From assembly GCA_945902775.1 (NCBI GenBank), contig CAMDMY010000020.1, positions 1 through 41,882 of the forward strand: a DNA stretch of 41,882 nt. Direction: 5' to 3'. Each line of letters begins with the position of its first letter. Within the stretch, counting starts at the first letter, position 1. This stretch comes from Chryseobacterium gleum. Lineage in GTDB: Bacteria > Bacteroidota > Bacteroidia > Flavobacteriales_D > Crocinitomicaceae. The translations under genes and the position numbers were made by a program. The notes under the pieces were generated by a model, which was not told the origin of the DNA, searched no databases, and saw only the letters and a list, made by a program, of their open reading frames with translations. Shown here one piece after another: positions 17,666 through 26,180 of the stretch.

Positions 17666-20600
17666 TCAATTTGCTCTATTGAAATATTCGTTTGCTTTAT
17701 CCTTGTAATATTTTCTATACAATGGATCAACAGACCTCAATAATTCAATTTGATTGAGCTTTTGTTTCGTATACTCATCAAATCTGATTTGGTTACCAAA
17801 ATTTGAATTATTTCCTTCTTTTGATTCTCTTTTTTCTTCAAAGCCACGTTCCATCAAGGCTTTTTCTGACTCTAATAATCTAGTCATAATGTTTTTTTGA
17901 CGTTTAATCATCTCAGAAGAAAAGTTTTTATTAATTAAATCTTTTTCTTGTTTCTCTAACTCATCTAATAAAGGGTTTAATTTGTTTCCTGTTCCTTTTC
18001 CGTCTTTATTTAATTCTTTCTTCATTTGTTCTAAACGCTGTCTCATTGCCCCCTGTTCTGCAGCCATTTTAGCAATTTGTTTATTTCCTAATCCACCAGG
18101 CATTTCAGTTCCTTCTCCTTCTTTTGAACCAGGTTTTTTTCCACCAGGATTAGAACCTTTTTCCATTTGTTCTAATTGTTTCTTAAGCATTTCTTTCATA
18201 TCTCCAGGATTCATACCTGAACCGGGCTTAGGTTTCCCTTTACCCCCAGGATTATCACAACTACCAGAACCTTTGGATTCACTTTTCATATCGTTTTGCA
18301 TACTTTCTAAAGCTTCATTTAAAAGCAATGCTAAATTATTATAAGAAGTCATAACAGATTGTTGATGAACGCCTAATTCACGACGTCTATGCTCATCTAA
18401 ATCTTCAATAGCTAAACCGAAATTTTTAGTAATATCACCTAATTCTTTATCAATAAATGTTGCTATTTTAGGTTGGCGCTTAGCTAATGCTTCTAAACTA
18501 TCTTTTACAACTTTTGTGTCGTCCATAATAGAACGTTGCTTTCTACCATACTTTCTGTAAACAGGATCGGTATCTTTTACACGAGAAATTTTGTTCATCA
18601 CATCTTCTTGATCAAAACTTAAAGTCATTAAATTTTCTAAAATAGATCGAAGTGAATTAATATCTTCTTCTTGTTCTTTTTTATTGGCTTCTTTTTGTTT
18701 TTTATCTAATTCATCCGCCATTTTTTCCATCTCTTCGGCAGCTGATTTTTGTTTTTCTCCAGCTTTCTTCTGTTTACCTTTACCTAGTTCATCAGAAGAC
18801 ATTTTCATATCATTAGATATCTGATCTTTCTTTTCTTCTTGATTACCTAATTCCAAAGGTTTAGATAAAGCCTCATTCAACTTCTCCATCTCTTTCATTT
18901 TTTCTTTTAAGTCATCAAATTTTTTATTTAAATCATTTTGTTTTTCAACTGATTTATCTTTTGATAATTTATCATTCTCAATATCTTGCTTTAGCTTTTC
19001 TTGTTCTTTAGCTAACTCTTTTAATTCTTTTTCAATATCATCTATTTTTTCATTTACTTGTAATTTCTTAAGCATATCAAGGCTTCTATCCAATTGCTTT
19101 TTCATTTGTTCAGATGACATTTGAATATCTTCTAACTTATCTTTAATCTCTTCTTTATTATTTTTAGCATCATTTTCCATCAATTTCTCGAGTTTTTCAA
19201 GTAACTCTTTCAACTCATCGTCCATAACTTGCTCCAAAAGATCATTAATCATTTCCTGTTTTTCTAAAATTTCTTTATCCATTTCAGAAAGTTGATTTTT
19301 CTCTTCAGCACTTTGCTCCATTTGATCTTGCATCTTTTCCAACATTTTTTGAAGCGATTTTTGTTCTTCTTGTAATTGTTGTACTTGATTCATTTTATTG
19401 AAATCCTTTCCTTTAGAATTCAACATTTCTTTTTTCAAACGATCTACATTTTTTTGAAATTCTTCTGTCCTCTTTAATATATCACTTAAACTTTCTTTCG
19501 TAGCTTCTTGCTCTTCTTCACGTTTTTCATTTAACTCATCTAAAGAAGGTAATTTATACGTAAAAGATTGGGATTTAGTCGCTTTATTTCCGTGAACACC
19601 ATCGTTATCATACACAACAAAATAATATTCAATTTTATCATTCATTTGAACATTCTCTCTTCTGAAATCAACTGCAAAATCAAATGGCATTTCTGTACCG
19701 CCAACTTTAGTGACAGGTATAGAATTTTCTCGTTTTTTACCGATTGCACTTTGAATTGTATAAACAAATTTCAAAGAAGATAAACCATAATCATCCGCTA
19801 TAGAACCAACAAAAAAGCGAAGTCCATCAGAGACAGAATCTTTACGCTCATCAACCAAAATAGACGGATGCTCATCTCTAATAACAGATATATTAAAACC
19901 TGAAGTATCAACTTTACCACTTTGTGAATTGGTTAATTCAAATTGAACTCTAGCAGGATTCATTATTTTTTTAACTACTTTAAATCCTTCAGTTGTAAAT
20001 AACTCTGATTTATCATTGAAAGAGAATTTTACTTTACTTGTATTCTTTGTTAAAACACTCCATTCAATTGATGTTCCTTCAGGAATTGACATATCACCTG
20101 CATTGGAAACCGTTTCATTTGATCTTCCTAGATAAGAAGGAAAAACTAAAGTAGCTTGAAGCTTACCAATAGTCGATTTTTGGTGGACATTTATTACATA
20201 ATTAGAACTAGTAAAATCATTCCCTTCAAAATAGAATTGCGTATTTGATTGAATTTTTTTTAAGGTGCCTGAAGCTGAATTTTTACCTTTCATATCCATC
20301 AAGAATTTACCTTGACTACTTACTAAATAGATTTTATCAGGAAATTGTGTACCTCTTAATGCAAGGTTAATTTCTAAATCTTCACCCTCATCAACAGTTA
20401 AATTATTATTTAATAATATAAAATCAAAAGGTGCTTGAGGTTTAAATTCTTGAGAATAATTTACAACTCTATCTGTTCCTTGTGTTAATAGATGTGGTAG
20501 AAAAACAGCTAAAGCAAAAAGAAGTAAAAATAAAGGAATTAAATATTTAAGGTACTTTTTATTGTTTTCTTTAATATCAATAGCCGAAGTAAATGGAACA

Positions 20601-21022
20601 ACACTTAAAGTAGCTGAACGTTGCGCAACACTAGCTCTAATTAATTCAAAATTTCCCTCGTTTTGATTTAAGGAGTCATTTAATTGTAAAGTATTTAATA
20701 ATCGATCAGAAACAGATGGGAAAAATTTACCAATGATTTGAGAAGCTTGATATCTATCTATTTTATTTCCTAAAGAAAATAATTTTGATACAGGAATGAT
20801 AATGTATTTAATAAGTACATATAAATTTAAAAGAATAAAACTAAAAAATAAGAATCCTCTAAAAATTGACCCGAAACGACCAAAATATTCTAAAGAAGTG
20901 GTGAATAAAAAAGAACATAAAAAGATAACCACAAAAAGTAGCACACCTTTTACCATTTCATTTTTATAATATTTGCGAATAAACGCATCTATTTGTTCTA
21001 ATAATTTATCAAACGCACTCAT
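17666..21022 (-). CDS. DUF4175 family large membrane protein with coiled coils
   Basis: The 1118-residue protein has three hydrophobic segments near the N-terminus (about 24-46, 53-83 and 153-176). Next come a beta-rich probably extracytoplasmic region to about residue 490 and a very long Lys/Glu/Gln-rich coiled coil (about 500-790). The C-terminal half carries Gly/Pro/Lys-rich low-complexity stretches (around NPGGKGKPKPGSGMNPGD) and a repeated DPxYRKY motif (DTDPVYRKYGRK and, near the end, SVDPLYRKYYKD). This is the layout of Bacteroidota DUF4175 proteins, whose function is unknown. It is the first gene of an operon with the anti-sigma-like ATPase (16 bases) and ybeY. An envelope mechanosensor or structural role would be speculation. 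Confidence 0.85.
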   Translation of the reverse strand: MSAFDKLLEQIDAFIRKYYKNEMVKGVLLFVVIFLCSFLFTTSLEYFGRFGSIFRGFLFFSFILLNLYVLIKYIIIPVSKLFSLGNKIDRYQASQIIGKFFPSVSDRLLNTLQLNDSLNQNEGNFELIRASVAQRSATLSVVPFTSAIDIKENNKKYLKYLIPLFLLLFALAVFLPHLLTQGTDRVVNYSQEFKPQAPFDFILLNNNLTVDEGEDLEINLALRGTQFPDKIYLVSSQGKFLMDMKGKNSASGTLKKIQSNTQFYFEGNDFTSSNYVINVHQKSTIGKLQATLVFPSYLGRSNETVSNAGDMSIPEGTSIEWSVLTKNTSKVKFSFNDKSELFTTEGFKVVKKIMNPARVQFELTNSQSGKVDTSGFNISVIRDEHPSILVDERKDSVSDGLRFFVGSIADDYGLSSLKFVYTIQSAIGKKRENSIPVTKVGGTEMPFDFAVDFRRENVQMNDKIEYYFVVYDNDGVHGNKATKSQSFTYKLPSLDELNEKREEEQEATKESLSDILKRTEEFQKNVDRLKKEMLNSKGKDFNKMNQVQQLQEEQKSLQKMLEKMQDQMEQSAEEKNQLSEMDKEILEKQEMINDLLEQVMDDELKELLEKLEKLMENDAKNNKEEIKDKLEDIQMSSEQMKKQLDRSLDMLKKLQVNEKIDDIEKELKELAKEQEKLKQDIENDKLSKDKSVEKQNDLNKKFDDLKEKMKEMEKLNEALSKPLELGNQEEKKDQISNDMKMSSDELGKGKQKKAGEKQKSAAEEMEKMADELDKKQKEANKKEQEEDINSLRSILENLMTLSFDQEDVMNKISRVKDTDPVYRKYGRKQRSIMDDTKVVKDSLEALAKRQPKIATFIDKELGDITKNFGLAIEDLDEHRRRELGVHQQSVMTSYNNLALLLNEALESMQNDMKSESKGSGSCDNPGGKGKPKPGSGMNPGDMKEMLKKQLEQMEKGSNPGGKKPGSKEGEGTEMPGGLGNKQIAKMAAEQGAMRQRLEQMKKELNKDGKGTGNKLNPLLDELEKQEKDLINKNFSSEMIKRQKNIMTRLLESEKALMERGFEEKRESKEGNNSNFGNQIRFDEYTKQKLNQIELLRSVDPLYRKYYKDKANEYFNRAN

Positions 21023-21093
21023 AAAACGAGATGTACTTTTAATGTGTATATTTAAGTATAACCTACTAAAGTAAAACTTATTTATTAAATTAA

Positions 21094-21176
21094 GACATTA
21101 GATATTTAGAAAATAGAAATTAGATGATAAATAATAGACCACGTTGCTCAAAGACGTAAGATAATAGACTGATGAA
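21094..21176. repeat. Interspersed repeat element upstream of gltX
   Basis: The stretch holds GACATTAGATATTTAGA at the left and TAGACTGATGA at the right, both shared with the element after gltX (22821-22912), around an ACGT...ACGT core. No coding capacity. The two elements flank gltX. Confidence 0.6.
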
Positions 21177-21228
21177 TCATATAGAAAAGGAAAGAAGTGA
21201 TACAATATTTAAATCTAAATTGTATTAA

Positions 21229-21274
21229 TTCAACATCAATAATTAAACATTCAACATCAATTTAACTACCTTTG
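21229..21274 (+). promoter_or_regulatory. gltX promoter with direct repeats
   Basis: TTCAACATCAAT occurs twice (21229-21240 and 21250-21261) with a period of 21 bp, two helical turns. It is followed at once by the -7 element TACCTTTG (21267-21274), 16 bases before the gltX ATG. No clear -33 TTG is visible, so the repeats may be an activator or repressor site. Confidence 0.6.
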
Positions 21275-21290
21275 CAAAAAAAATAGCATT

Positions 21291-22823
21291 ATGTCTGAAA
21301 AACCTGTTCGCGTTAGATTTGCACCGTCACCAACTGGACCATTACACATGGGAGGAGTTAGAACTGCATTGTATAATTATCTTTTCGCAAAAAAAAACAA
21401 TGGAACTTTTATTATTAGAATAGAAGATACTGATCAAACTAGATTTGTTCCAGGCGCTCAAGAGTATATAATGGAATCAATGAAATGGTGTGGAATTATG
21501 CCAACTGAAGGTCCCGGTTTAGGTGGAAATTATGGTCCATATGTTCAATCTGAACGTAAAGAAATGTATAAACCATACGCTGAACAATTAATTGCAAATG
21601 AAAGTGCTTACTATGCATTCGATACTCCTGAAGAATTAACTGCAGTTCGTGAACAAGCGAAAGCAATGGGAATGCCAAATTGGCAATACAATGGAGTTAC
21701 AAGAGTTTCTTTAAAAAATTCTTTGACTTTACCTGCTGATGAAGTAGCTAAAAAATTAGCGGATGGTGAACCATATGTTATACGTATGAAAATGCCCCGC
21801 AACAAAGATGTTCGTTTTGAAGATTTAATTAGAGGGTGGGTTGTTGTAAATACAAATAACCTAGATGATAAAGTTTTATTCAAAAGTGACGGAATGCCAA
21901 CGTATCATTTAGCAAATATTGTGGATGATCATACAATGGATATTAGTCACGTTATTCGTGGTGAAGAATGGTTACCTTCTGCACCGTTACACGTTTTATT
22001 ATACGAAGCATTTGGATGGGAAGCCCCATTATTTGCTCACTTACCTTTATTATTACGTCCGGATGGAAATGGAAAATTATCAAAACGTGATGGTGATAGA
22101 TTAGGTTTCCCAGTATTCCCTATCGAATGGACTACAGAAGAAGGAGAAATTTATTCAGGATACAGAGAAAAAGGATATTTACCAGAAGCTTTCATTAATA
22201 TGTTAGCTTTTTTAGGATGGAATCCTGGAACAACGCAAGAAATTTTTTCTCTGGAAGAATTAGCAGAAGCATTTACTTTAAATAGAGTAGCAAAAGCAGG
22301 CGCAAAATTCGATGCTGAAAAAACAAAATGGTTTCAACAAACTTATTTACGCGCGACTTCAGAAGATAAATTAGCTGAATTATTAGCAAAAGAATTACCT
22401 GAAAAACATGAATTATCAGAGTTAAAAGCAATTGCTCATTTAATGAAAGAAAGAGCAACATTTGTAAGTGATATGGTAACTGAAGGAAATTATCTTTTTG
22501 GTCAACCAACTACTTATGATGATCAAACAGTTCAGAAAAAATGGAAAGAAGAAACAACTCCATTAATGAATGAATGGTTAGAAAAAATTGCTGCAATCGA
22601 ACCTTTTGATGCACCAACAATTGAAAGTACTTTCAAAGCATTTTTAGAAGAAAAACAAATGGGAATTGGTGCTGTTTTACCCAACTTCCGTTTATTAATC
22701 ACAGGAAATGGAACAGGACCAAGCATGTTTGATATTTCAGCTTTCTTAGGAAAAGAAGAATGTATTGAAAGAATGAAAGTTGGTTTGGAAAAAGTTATTA
22801 GACAAAAGACCGCTTCGCTTTAG
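21291..22823 (+). CDS. gltX: Glutamate--tRNA ligase
   Basis: The 510-residue class I synthetase charges tRNA-Glu. It has the ATP-binding HIGH-type motif in FAPSPTGPLHMGG (HMGG at about 18-21) and the KMSKS-type motif KLSKRDGD (about 261-268), with the discriminating catalytic fold between and a helical anticodon-binding C-terminal domain. Length is normal for the family. It is preceded by a TAnnTTTG promoter and flanked on both sides by related repeat elements. The stop TAG is itself the first three bases of the downstream element. Confidence 0.97.
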   Translation: MSEKPVRVRFAPSPTGPLHMGGVRTALYNYLFAKKNNGTFIIRIEDTDQTRFVPGAQEYIMESMKWCGIMPTEGPGLGGNYGPYVQSERKEMYKPYAEQLIANESAYYAFDTPEELTAVREQAKAMGMPNWQYNGVTRVSLKNSLTLPADEVAKKLADGEPYVIRMKMPRNKDVRFEDLIRGWVVVNTNNLDDKVLFKSDGMPTYHLANIVDDHTMDISHVIRGEEWLPSAPLHVLLYEAFGWEAPLFAHLPLLLRPDGNGKLSKRDGDRLGFPVFPIEWTTEEGEIYSGYREKGYLPEAFINMLAFLGWNPGTTQEIFSLEELAEAFTLNRVAKAGAKFDAEKTKWFQQTYLRATSEDKLAELLAKELPEKHELSELKAIAHLMKERATFVSDMVTEGNYLFGQPTTYDDQTVQKKWKEETTPLMNEWLEKIAAIEPFDAPTIESTFKAFLEEKQMGIGAVLPNFRLLITGNGTGPSMFDISAFLGKEECIERMKVGLEKVIRQKTASL

Positions 22824-22912
22824 ATATTAGACATTAGACTGATGAACTGTGTTAAAATTAATGCAACTCATCAGTCTAAAAATCTAATATCTAAAAATCT
22901 AATATCTAGATA
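22821..22912. repeat. Inverted-repeat element between gltX and folB
   Basis: The 25-base arm 22821-22845 (TAGATATTAGACATTAGACT...) pairs almost perfectly with 22868-22893, with only a small internal bulge. An additional partial direct copy, AAAATCTAATATCTAGA, follows at 22894-22910. The RNA would form a long hairpin between gltX and folB. It is related to 21094-21176. Confidence 0.75.
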
Positions 22913-22913
22913 A

Positions 22914-23267
22914 ATGAAACACACAATAGAAGTTAACGGAATAAAATTATATGCATTTCACGGATGTTTACCTGAAGAAGGGAAGATAGGTGGGAATTAT
23001 TTAGTGGATGTTTCGTTGCAAACCGATTTTACTGAAGCTGCTATTACAGATGAATTGATAAAAACAGTTGATTATGTTGATATCAATAAAATTGTAAAAG
23101 AAGAAATGGCTATTCGTTCTAAATTAATAGAACATGTTGGACAACGTATTTTTAATAGAATCAAAAAAGAGGTACAAAACGTTGATAAACTTAAGATTAA
23201 AGTTGTCAAAATTTGTCCTCCAATTAATGGTGATGTTGAAAACGTTGCAATAATCATCGAAGAATAG
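22914..23267 (+). CDS. folB: Dihydroneopterin aldolase
   Basis: The 117-residue enzyme of folate synthesis cleaves 7,8-dihydroneopterin to 6-hydroxymethyl-dihydropterin and glycolaldehyde. The family pattern is clear: IKLYAFHGCLPEEGKIGGNYLVDV near the N-terminus, with the pterin-site Glu, then TVDYVDI, and VVKICPPINGDVENVAIIIEE at the C-terminus with the catalytic-region lysine. It lies downstream of gltX beyond a hairpin repeat and upstream of tRNA-Cys. It is probably read from the gltX promoter or one inside the repeat. Confidence 0.93.
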   Translation: MKHTIEVNGIKLYAFHGCLPEEGKIGGNYLVDVSLQTDFTEAAITDELIKTVDYVDINKIVKEEMAIRSKLIEHVGQRIFNRIKKEVQNVDKLKIKVVKICPPINGDVENVAIIIEE

Positions 23268-23287
23268 TGATATATTAAAATTCTTAC

Positions 23288-23295
23288 TATATTTG
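23288..23295 (+). promoter_or_regulatory. -7 element of the tRNA-Cys promoter
   Basis: TATATTTG fits TAnnTTTG and ends 13 bases before the mature tRNA 5' end. No convincing -33 element was found. Confidence 0.55.
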
Positions 23296-23308
23296 TGGCG
23301 TCGAAAAG

Positions 23309-23379
23309 GGTCTCATGGCCGAGAGGCTAGGCACCGGTCTGCAAAACCGTCTACATCAGTTCGAATCTGATTGAGACCT
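23309..23379 (+). tRNA. tRNA-Cys (anticodon GCA)
   Basis: The cloverleaf folds fully: acceptor GGTCTCA/TGAGACC (23309-23315 with 23372-23378), a D arm with GAGAGGCTAGGC, the anticodon loop CTGCAAA with anticodon GCA, and T arm ATCAG-TTCGAAT-CTGAT (23355-23371). The discriminator is T, the known identity base of tRNA-Cys. CCA is not encoded. Confidence 0.97.
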
Positions 23380-23385
23380 CTTATT

Positions 23386-23419
23386 AAAACCTTAACATTC
23401 ATTTGTTAAGGTTTTTTTT
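23386..23419 (+). terminator. Intrinsic terminator of tRNA-Cys
   Basis: A perfect 12-bp stem (23386-23397 with 23404-23415), six-base loop, and eight T residues at 23412-23419. It starts seven bases after the tRNA. Confidence 0.93.
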
Positions 23420-23562
23420 ATGTGTAAACTTCATGTAATCGACCTATATTTACCTGTAATGGATTATTATATAATGTAAAAATCATTTGGATATTATTTT
23501 AATATTAATGATTAAATTTTAAACATAAAACACACTTATTAACAATTCTTTCAAATAATTTA

Positions 23563-23570
23563 TATCTTTG
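23563..23570 (+). promoter_or_regulatory. -7 element before the first MORN-repeat gene
   Basis: TATCTTTG fits TAnnTTTG, 20 bases before the ATG at 23591. The upstream gap 23420-23562 is AT-rich with CACACTTATTAACAA and no other recognisable signal. Confidence 0.6.
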
Positions 23571-23590
23571 AAATAGATTATAAAAAATAA

Positions 23591-24364
23591 ATGAAAACGT
23601 TATCTATCTTTATTTTCTTTATTATTTCTTCTTGTACTGTTTTTTCACAGTATTTAAATCATGATGACCGTAAAGTTTATCAAGATACTAATTATACTAT
23701 TCTTTATTCTGGTGATTTGATTTCTAACTACGAAAGTGGAAATATGAAAAACAAATGGAAATATGTAAATGGTGTTATTAATGGTGAATCATTGATGTAT
23801 TATGATAATGGTAAACTACTTCACAAATGGACCTATATTGACGGAACACCTCAAGGTGAATCAATACTATATTATGAAAATGGGGAAGTAAAAGAAAAAG
23901 GTAAATATAAAAATGGTGCACCTGATGGTGAAATTATTATTTATTATGTATCTGGTAGAATAAAAGAAAAAGGTAATTATTCAGAGGGCATTAAAAATGG
24001 AGCGTTTACTTACTTCTATGAAAATGGTCACAAATCATTGAATAAAAATTATAAAAACGGAATGCTGGATGGCGAGACAATCATTTACAACGAAGAAGGT
24101 AAAATAGAAAGAAGAGAAACGATTGTAAATGGTGAAACTTATGGTGAATCAATCATTTATTTTGAAGATGGTACAATTCGTCAAAAATTAAGTTACATAA
24201 ACGGAATTCCAGAAGGTGAAACTATTTTTTATACCAAAAATGGTAAAATTTTAAGAAAAGAAAATTATACAAACGGAATGTTAAACGGTGAAAAAATTAC
24301 CTATAACAAAAAAGGGAAAGAAATTGAAAAACTAGTTTACGCAAACGGACTTCTTCAAAAATAA
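23591..24364 (+). CDS. Exported MORN-repeat protein (YwqK-like), copy 1
   Basis: The 257-residue protein has a signal peptide (to about residue 20, ending VFSQ) and then about eight imperfect 22-24-residue MORN-type repeats, with the recurring core NG..xGE.xxYYxNGxxxxKxxYxNG. Databases often name such proteins 'toxin-antitoxin system YwqK family antitoxin', but there is no toxin here and the signal peptide points to the periplasm or surface. MORN repeats form an elongated beta structure and often mediate binding. The next gene is a paralogue with the same mature N-terminus (QYxN), pointing to tandem duplication. Confidence 0.88.
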   Translation: MKTLSIFIFFIISSCTVFSQYLNHDDRKVYQDTNYTILYSGDLISNYESGNMKNKWKYVNGVINGESLMYYDNGKLLHKWTYIDGTPQGESILYYENGEVKEKGKYKNGAPDGEIIIYYVSGRIKEKGNYSEGIKNGAFTYFYENGHKSLNKNYKNGMLDGETIIYNEEGKIERRETIVNGETYGESIIYFEDGTIRQKLSYINGIPEGETIFYTKNGKILRKENYTNGMLNGEKITYNKKGKEIEKLVYANGLLQK

Positions 24365-24425
24365 TCTCCTATTTACCTATACATCAAGTTTTTTTCTAAC
24401 TTTAGTTGAAATTAAAGTATAAAAA

Positions 24426-25277
24426 ATGAAGAATATCTATTTGTTAATTGCCTTACTAGGCTCATTTCAAATAGATTGCTATTCTCAATATTTTAATTCA
24501 TCCGACAGTACTTATTACAAAGATTCAACTTTAAAAACTCCCATTTCAGGAGAATACGTTGAAAAATTTGAAAATGGTACAATCAAATCTATTCGACATT
24601 TTAAGAATGGAAAATACAATGGGGAATTTCTAACATTCTTTGAAAATGGAAAATTAAATTCAAAAAGTAATTACGAAAACGGAATAGAACAAGGAGAATG
24701 TACTTTATATTTTGAAAATGGTGAAACACTTTATACAATAACCATAAATAAAGGTGAATTAGAAGGTCCCTACTATCTTTATTATCAAAATGGAAGAATA
24801 TATCAATCAGGTAACTATTCAAACGGTTTAAACAACGGAGAATGGTTTGAATATTTCGAAAATGGCCAAATCAATTATAAAATCAATTATAAAAATGGAA
24901 AACAAGAAGGAGAAAGTTTAACCTTCTATCCAAATGGACAATTAAAAAATAAAACACACTTTATAGATGGACTTTTATCAGGTGAATCTATTTATTTTAA
25001 TGAACAAGGACAAATTTTAAATAAAATAAACTATTTAAATGGAGTTCCTTCAGGTGAAGAAATAGGGTATTATTCAAATGGAATTATATCTAAAAAAAGA
25101 GTATATGTTGATGGAAAATTAAGTGGTGAAGAAATCAGTTTTTTCAATAACGGAAAAATGAGTTATAAGAAAAATTATCTATGCGGAGTGTTAAATGGAA
25201 AAACTACTTACTATTTAGAAAACGGTAAGGTAGAGTGTAAAGAATTCTACATCAATGGTTTAGAAAAAATAAAATAG
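24426..25277 (+). CDS. Exported MORN-repeat protein (YwqK-like), copy 2
   Basis: The 283-residue paralogue of the preceding gene has a signal peptide (about 1-20, ending CYSQ) and about nine MORN-type repeats such as NGKYNGEFLTFFENGKLNSK. The repeat number differs by about one from copy 1, as expected if units were gained or lost after duplication. It starts 61 bases after copy 1, and the two are probably co-transcribed. The TAG stop is directly continuous with a hexanucleotide repeat array. Function unknown. Confidence 0.88.
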   Translation: MKNIYLLIALLGSFQIDCYSQYFNSSDSTYYKDSTLKTPISGEYVEKFENGTIKSIRHFKNGKYNGEFLTFFENGKLNSKSNYENGIEQGECTLYFENGETLYTITINKGELEGPYYLYYQNGRIYQSGNYSNGLNNGEWFEYFENGQINYKINYKNGKQEGESLTFYPNGQLKNKTHFIDGLLSGESIYFNEQGQILNKINYLNGVPSGEEIGYYSNGIISKKRVYVDGKLSGEEISFFNNGKMSYKKNYLCGVLNGKTTYYLENGKVECKEFYINGLEKIK

Positions 25278-25323
25278 GCTGAGGCTGAGGCTGAGGTTGA
25301 GATTAAGGTTAAGGTTAAGGTTA
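25276..25323. repeat. Hexanucleotide array AGRYTR, eight units
   Basis: Eight consecutive hexamers: AGGCTG three times, AGGTTG, AGATTA, AGGTTA three times. The array begins on the second base of the TAG stop of the MORN gene. Units grade from GCTGAG-like to GTTAAG-like. Related arrays are at 30839-30880 and 40108-40131. Confidence 0.9.
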
Positions 25324-25395
25324 AAAATAATAAATATTAATAAGAAATTTAATTTTTTAATACAACGAAGAGTAGTGATTTTTGAAATGCTCTTA

Positions 25396-26151
25396 TTACA
25401 ATAATTTTATTTTTGCATTCAAATCATCTCTATAAGAACCTCCAATAGGAATACTTTTCTTATCATTCTCTAGATTTAGATTTGGAAATTCAATTGTTGC
25501 AATTTTATCTAAACGAACAATAAACGATCGATGAATTCGAAGAAAATCAGTTGATCCCATTTTCACTTCAATTTCTTTCATTGTTGAATGAATAGTATAA
25601 CGTGTATCAATTGTATTAATAACAACATAATCTTTCAAAGCTTCAATAAAATAAATATCTTTTGTATTTATCTTGATTAAACGACTATTCGATTTAACAA
25701 AAATAAAGTCATTTGATTTTTCTTTATTCTCAACTATATTATAAAGAAAATCTCTTTCTTTAATAATATCTTGTTCTTTTTTGTGCTTATAAATCGCCAT
25801 TTCAATAGATGTTTGCAAATCTATTTCTTTAAATGGTTTTAAAATGTAGCCGTACGGTTCAGAAATTTTAGCTTTTGATAAAGTTGATTCATCTGCATAA
25901 GCTGTTAAAAATATCACAGGAACAGCCATTTCTTTTTTAACGATTTCAGCAACTTCAATTCCATTCATTGGACCTTTCAACATAATATCCATCAAAACAA
26001 TGTCAGGGTGCTCAGAAGTAATCAATTCGATCGCTTTATCACCAGTTGAAGCAGAACCAACAACGTTATATCCAAGCTTTTTTAAACTATGTTGAATATC
26101 TTTTGAAACGATCGATTCGTCTTCAACAACAAATACATTAATTTTTGACAT
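25396..26151 (-). CDS. LytTR-family response regulator
   Basis: The 251-residue two-domain regulator has a receiver domain with acidic pocket Glu10/Asp11, phospho-acceptor Asp55 (IVLMDIML), the FLTAYADES switch region and ILKPF lysine. After a linker comes a LytTR DNA-binding domain (about 150-250, with IKINTKDIYFIEALKDYVVI and FLRIHRSFIV). No histidine kinase is nearby, so it is an orphan in this window. The ATG at 26151 is preferred: a -7 element TACTTTTG lies at 26173-26180 (minus strand), which excludes the in-frame TTG at 26175. The whole upstream gap is the AT-rich region described separately. Confidence 0.93.
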   Translation of the reverse strand: MSKINVFVVEDESIVSKDIQHSLKKLGYNVVGSASTGDKAIELITSEHPDIVLMDIMLKGPMNGIEVAEIVKKEMAVPVIFLTAYADESTLSKAKISEPYGYILKPFKEIDLQTSIEMAIYKHKKEQDIIKERDFLYNIVENKEKSNDFIFVKSNSRLIKINTKDIYFIEALKDYVVINTIDTRYTIHSTMKEIEVKMGSTDFLRIHRSFIVRLDKIATIEFPNLNLENDKKSIPIGGSYRDDLNAKIKLL

Positions 26152-26172
26152 TTTTTTATTTTTATAACTTCT

Positions 26173-26180
26173 CAAAAGTA
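26173..26180 (-). promoter_or_regulatory. -7 element of the LytTR regulator gene
   Basis: TACTTTTG on the minus strand, 21 bases before the ATG at 26151. The -33 position is weak. Confidence 0.6.

Noticed and set aside
17982..18344. 120-codon plus-strand frame opposite the DUF4175 gene
   Set aside because: It is the antisense of the low-complexity Lys/Pro/Gly-rich region and resembles no protein family.
26152..26175. TTG start for the LytTR regulator
   Set aside because: It overlaps the -7 element at 26173-26180; the receiver domain begins normally at the ATG at 26151.
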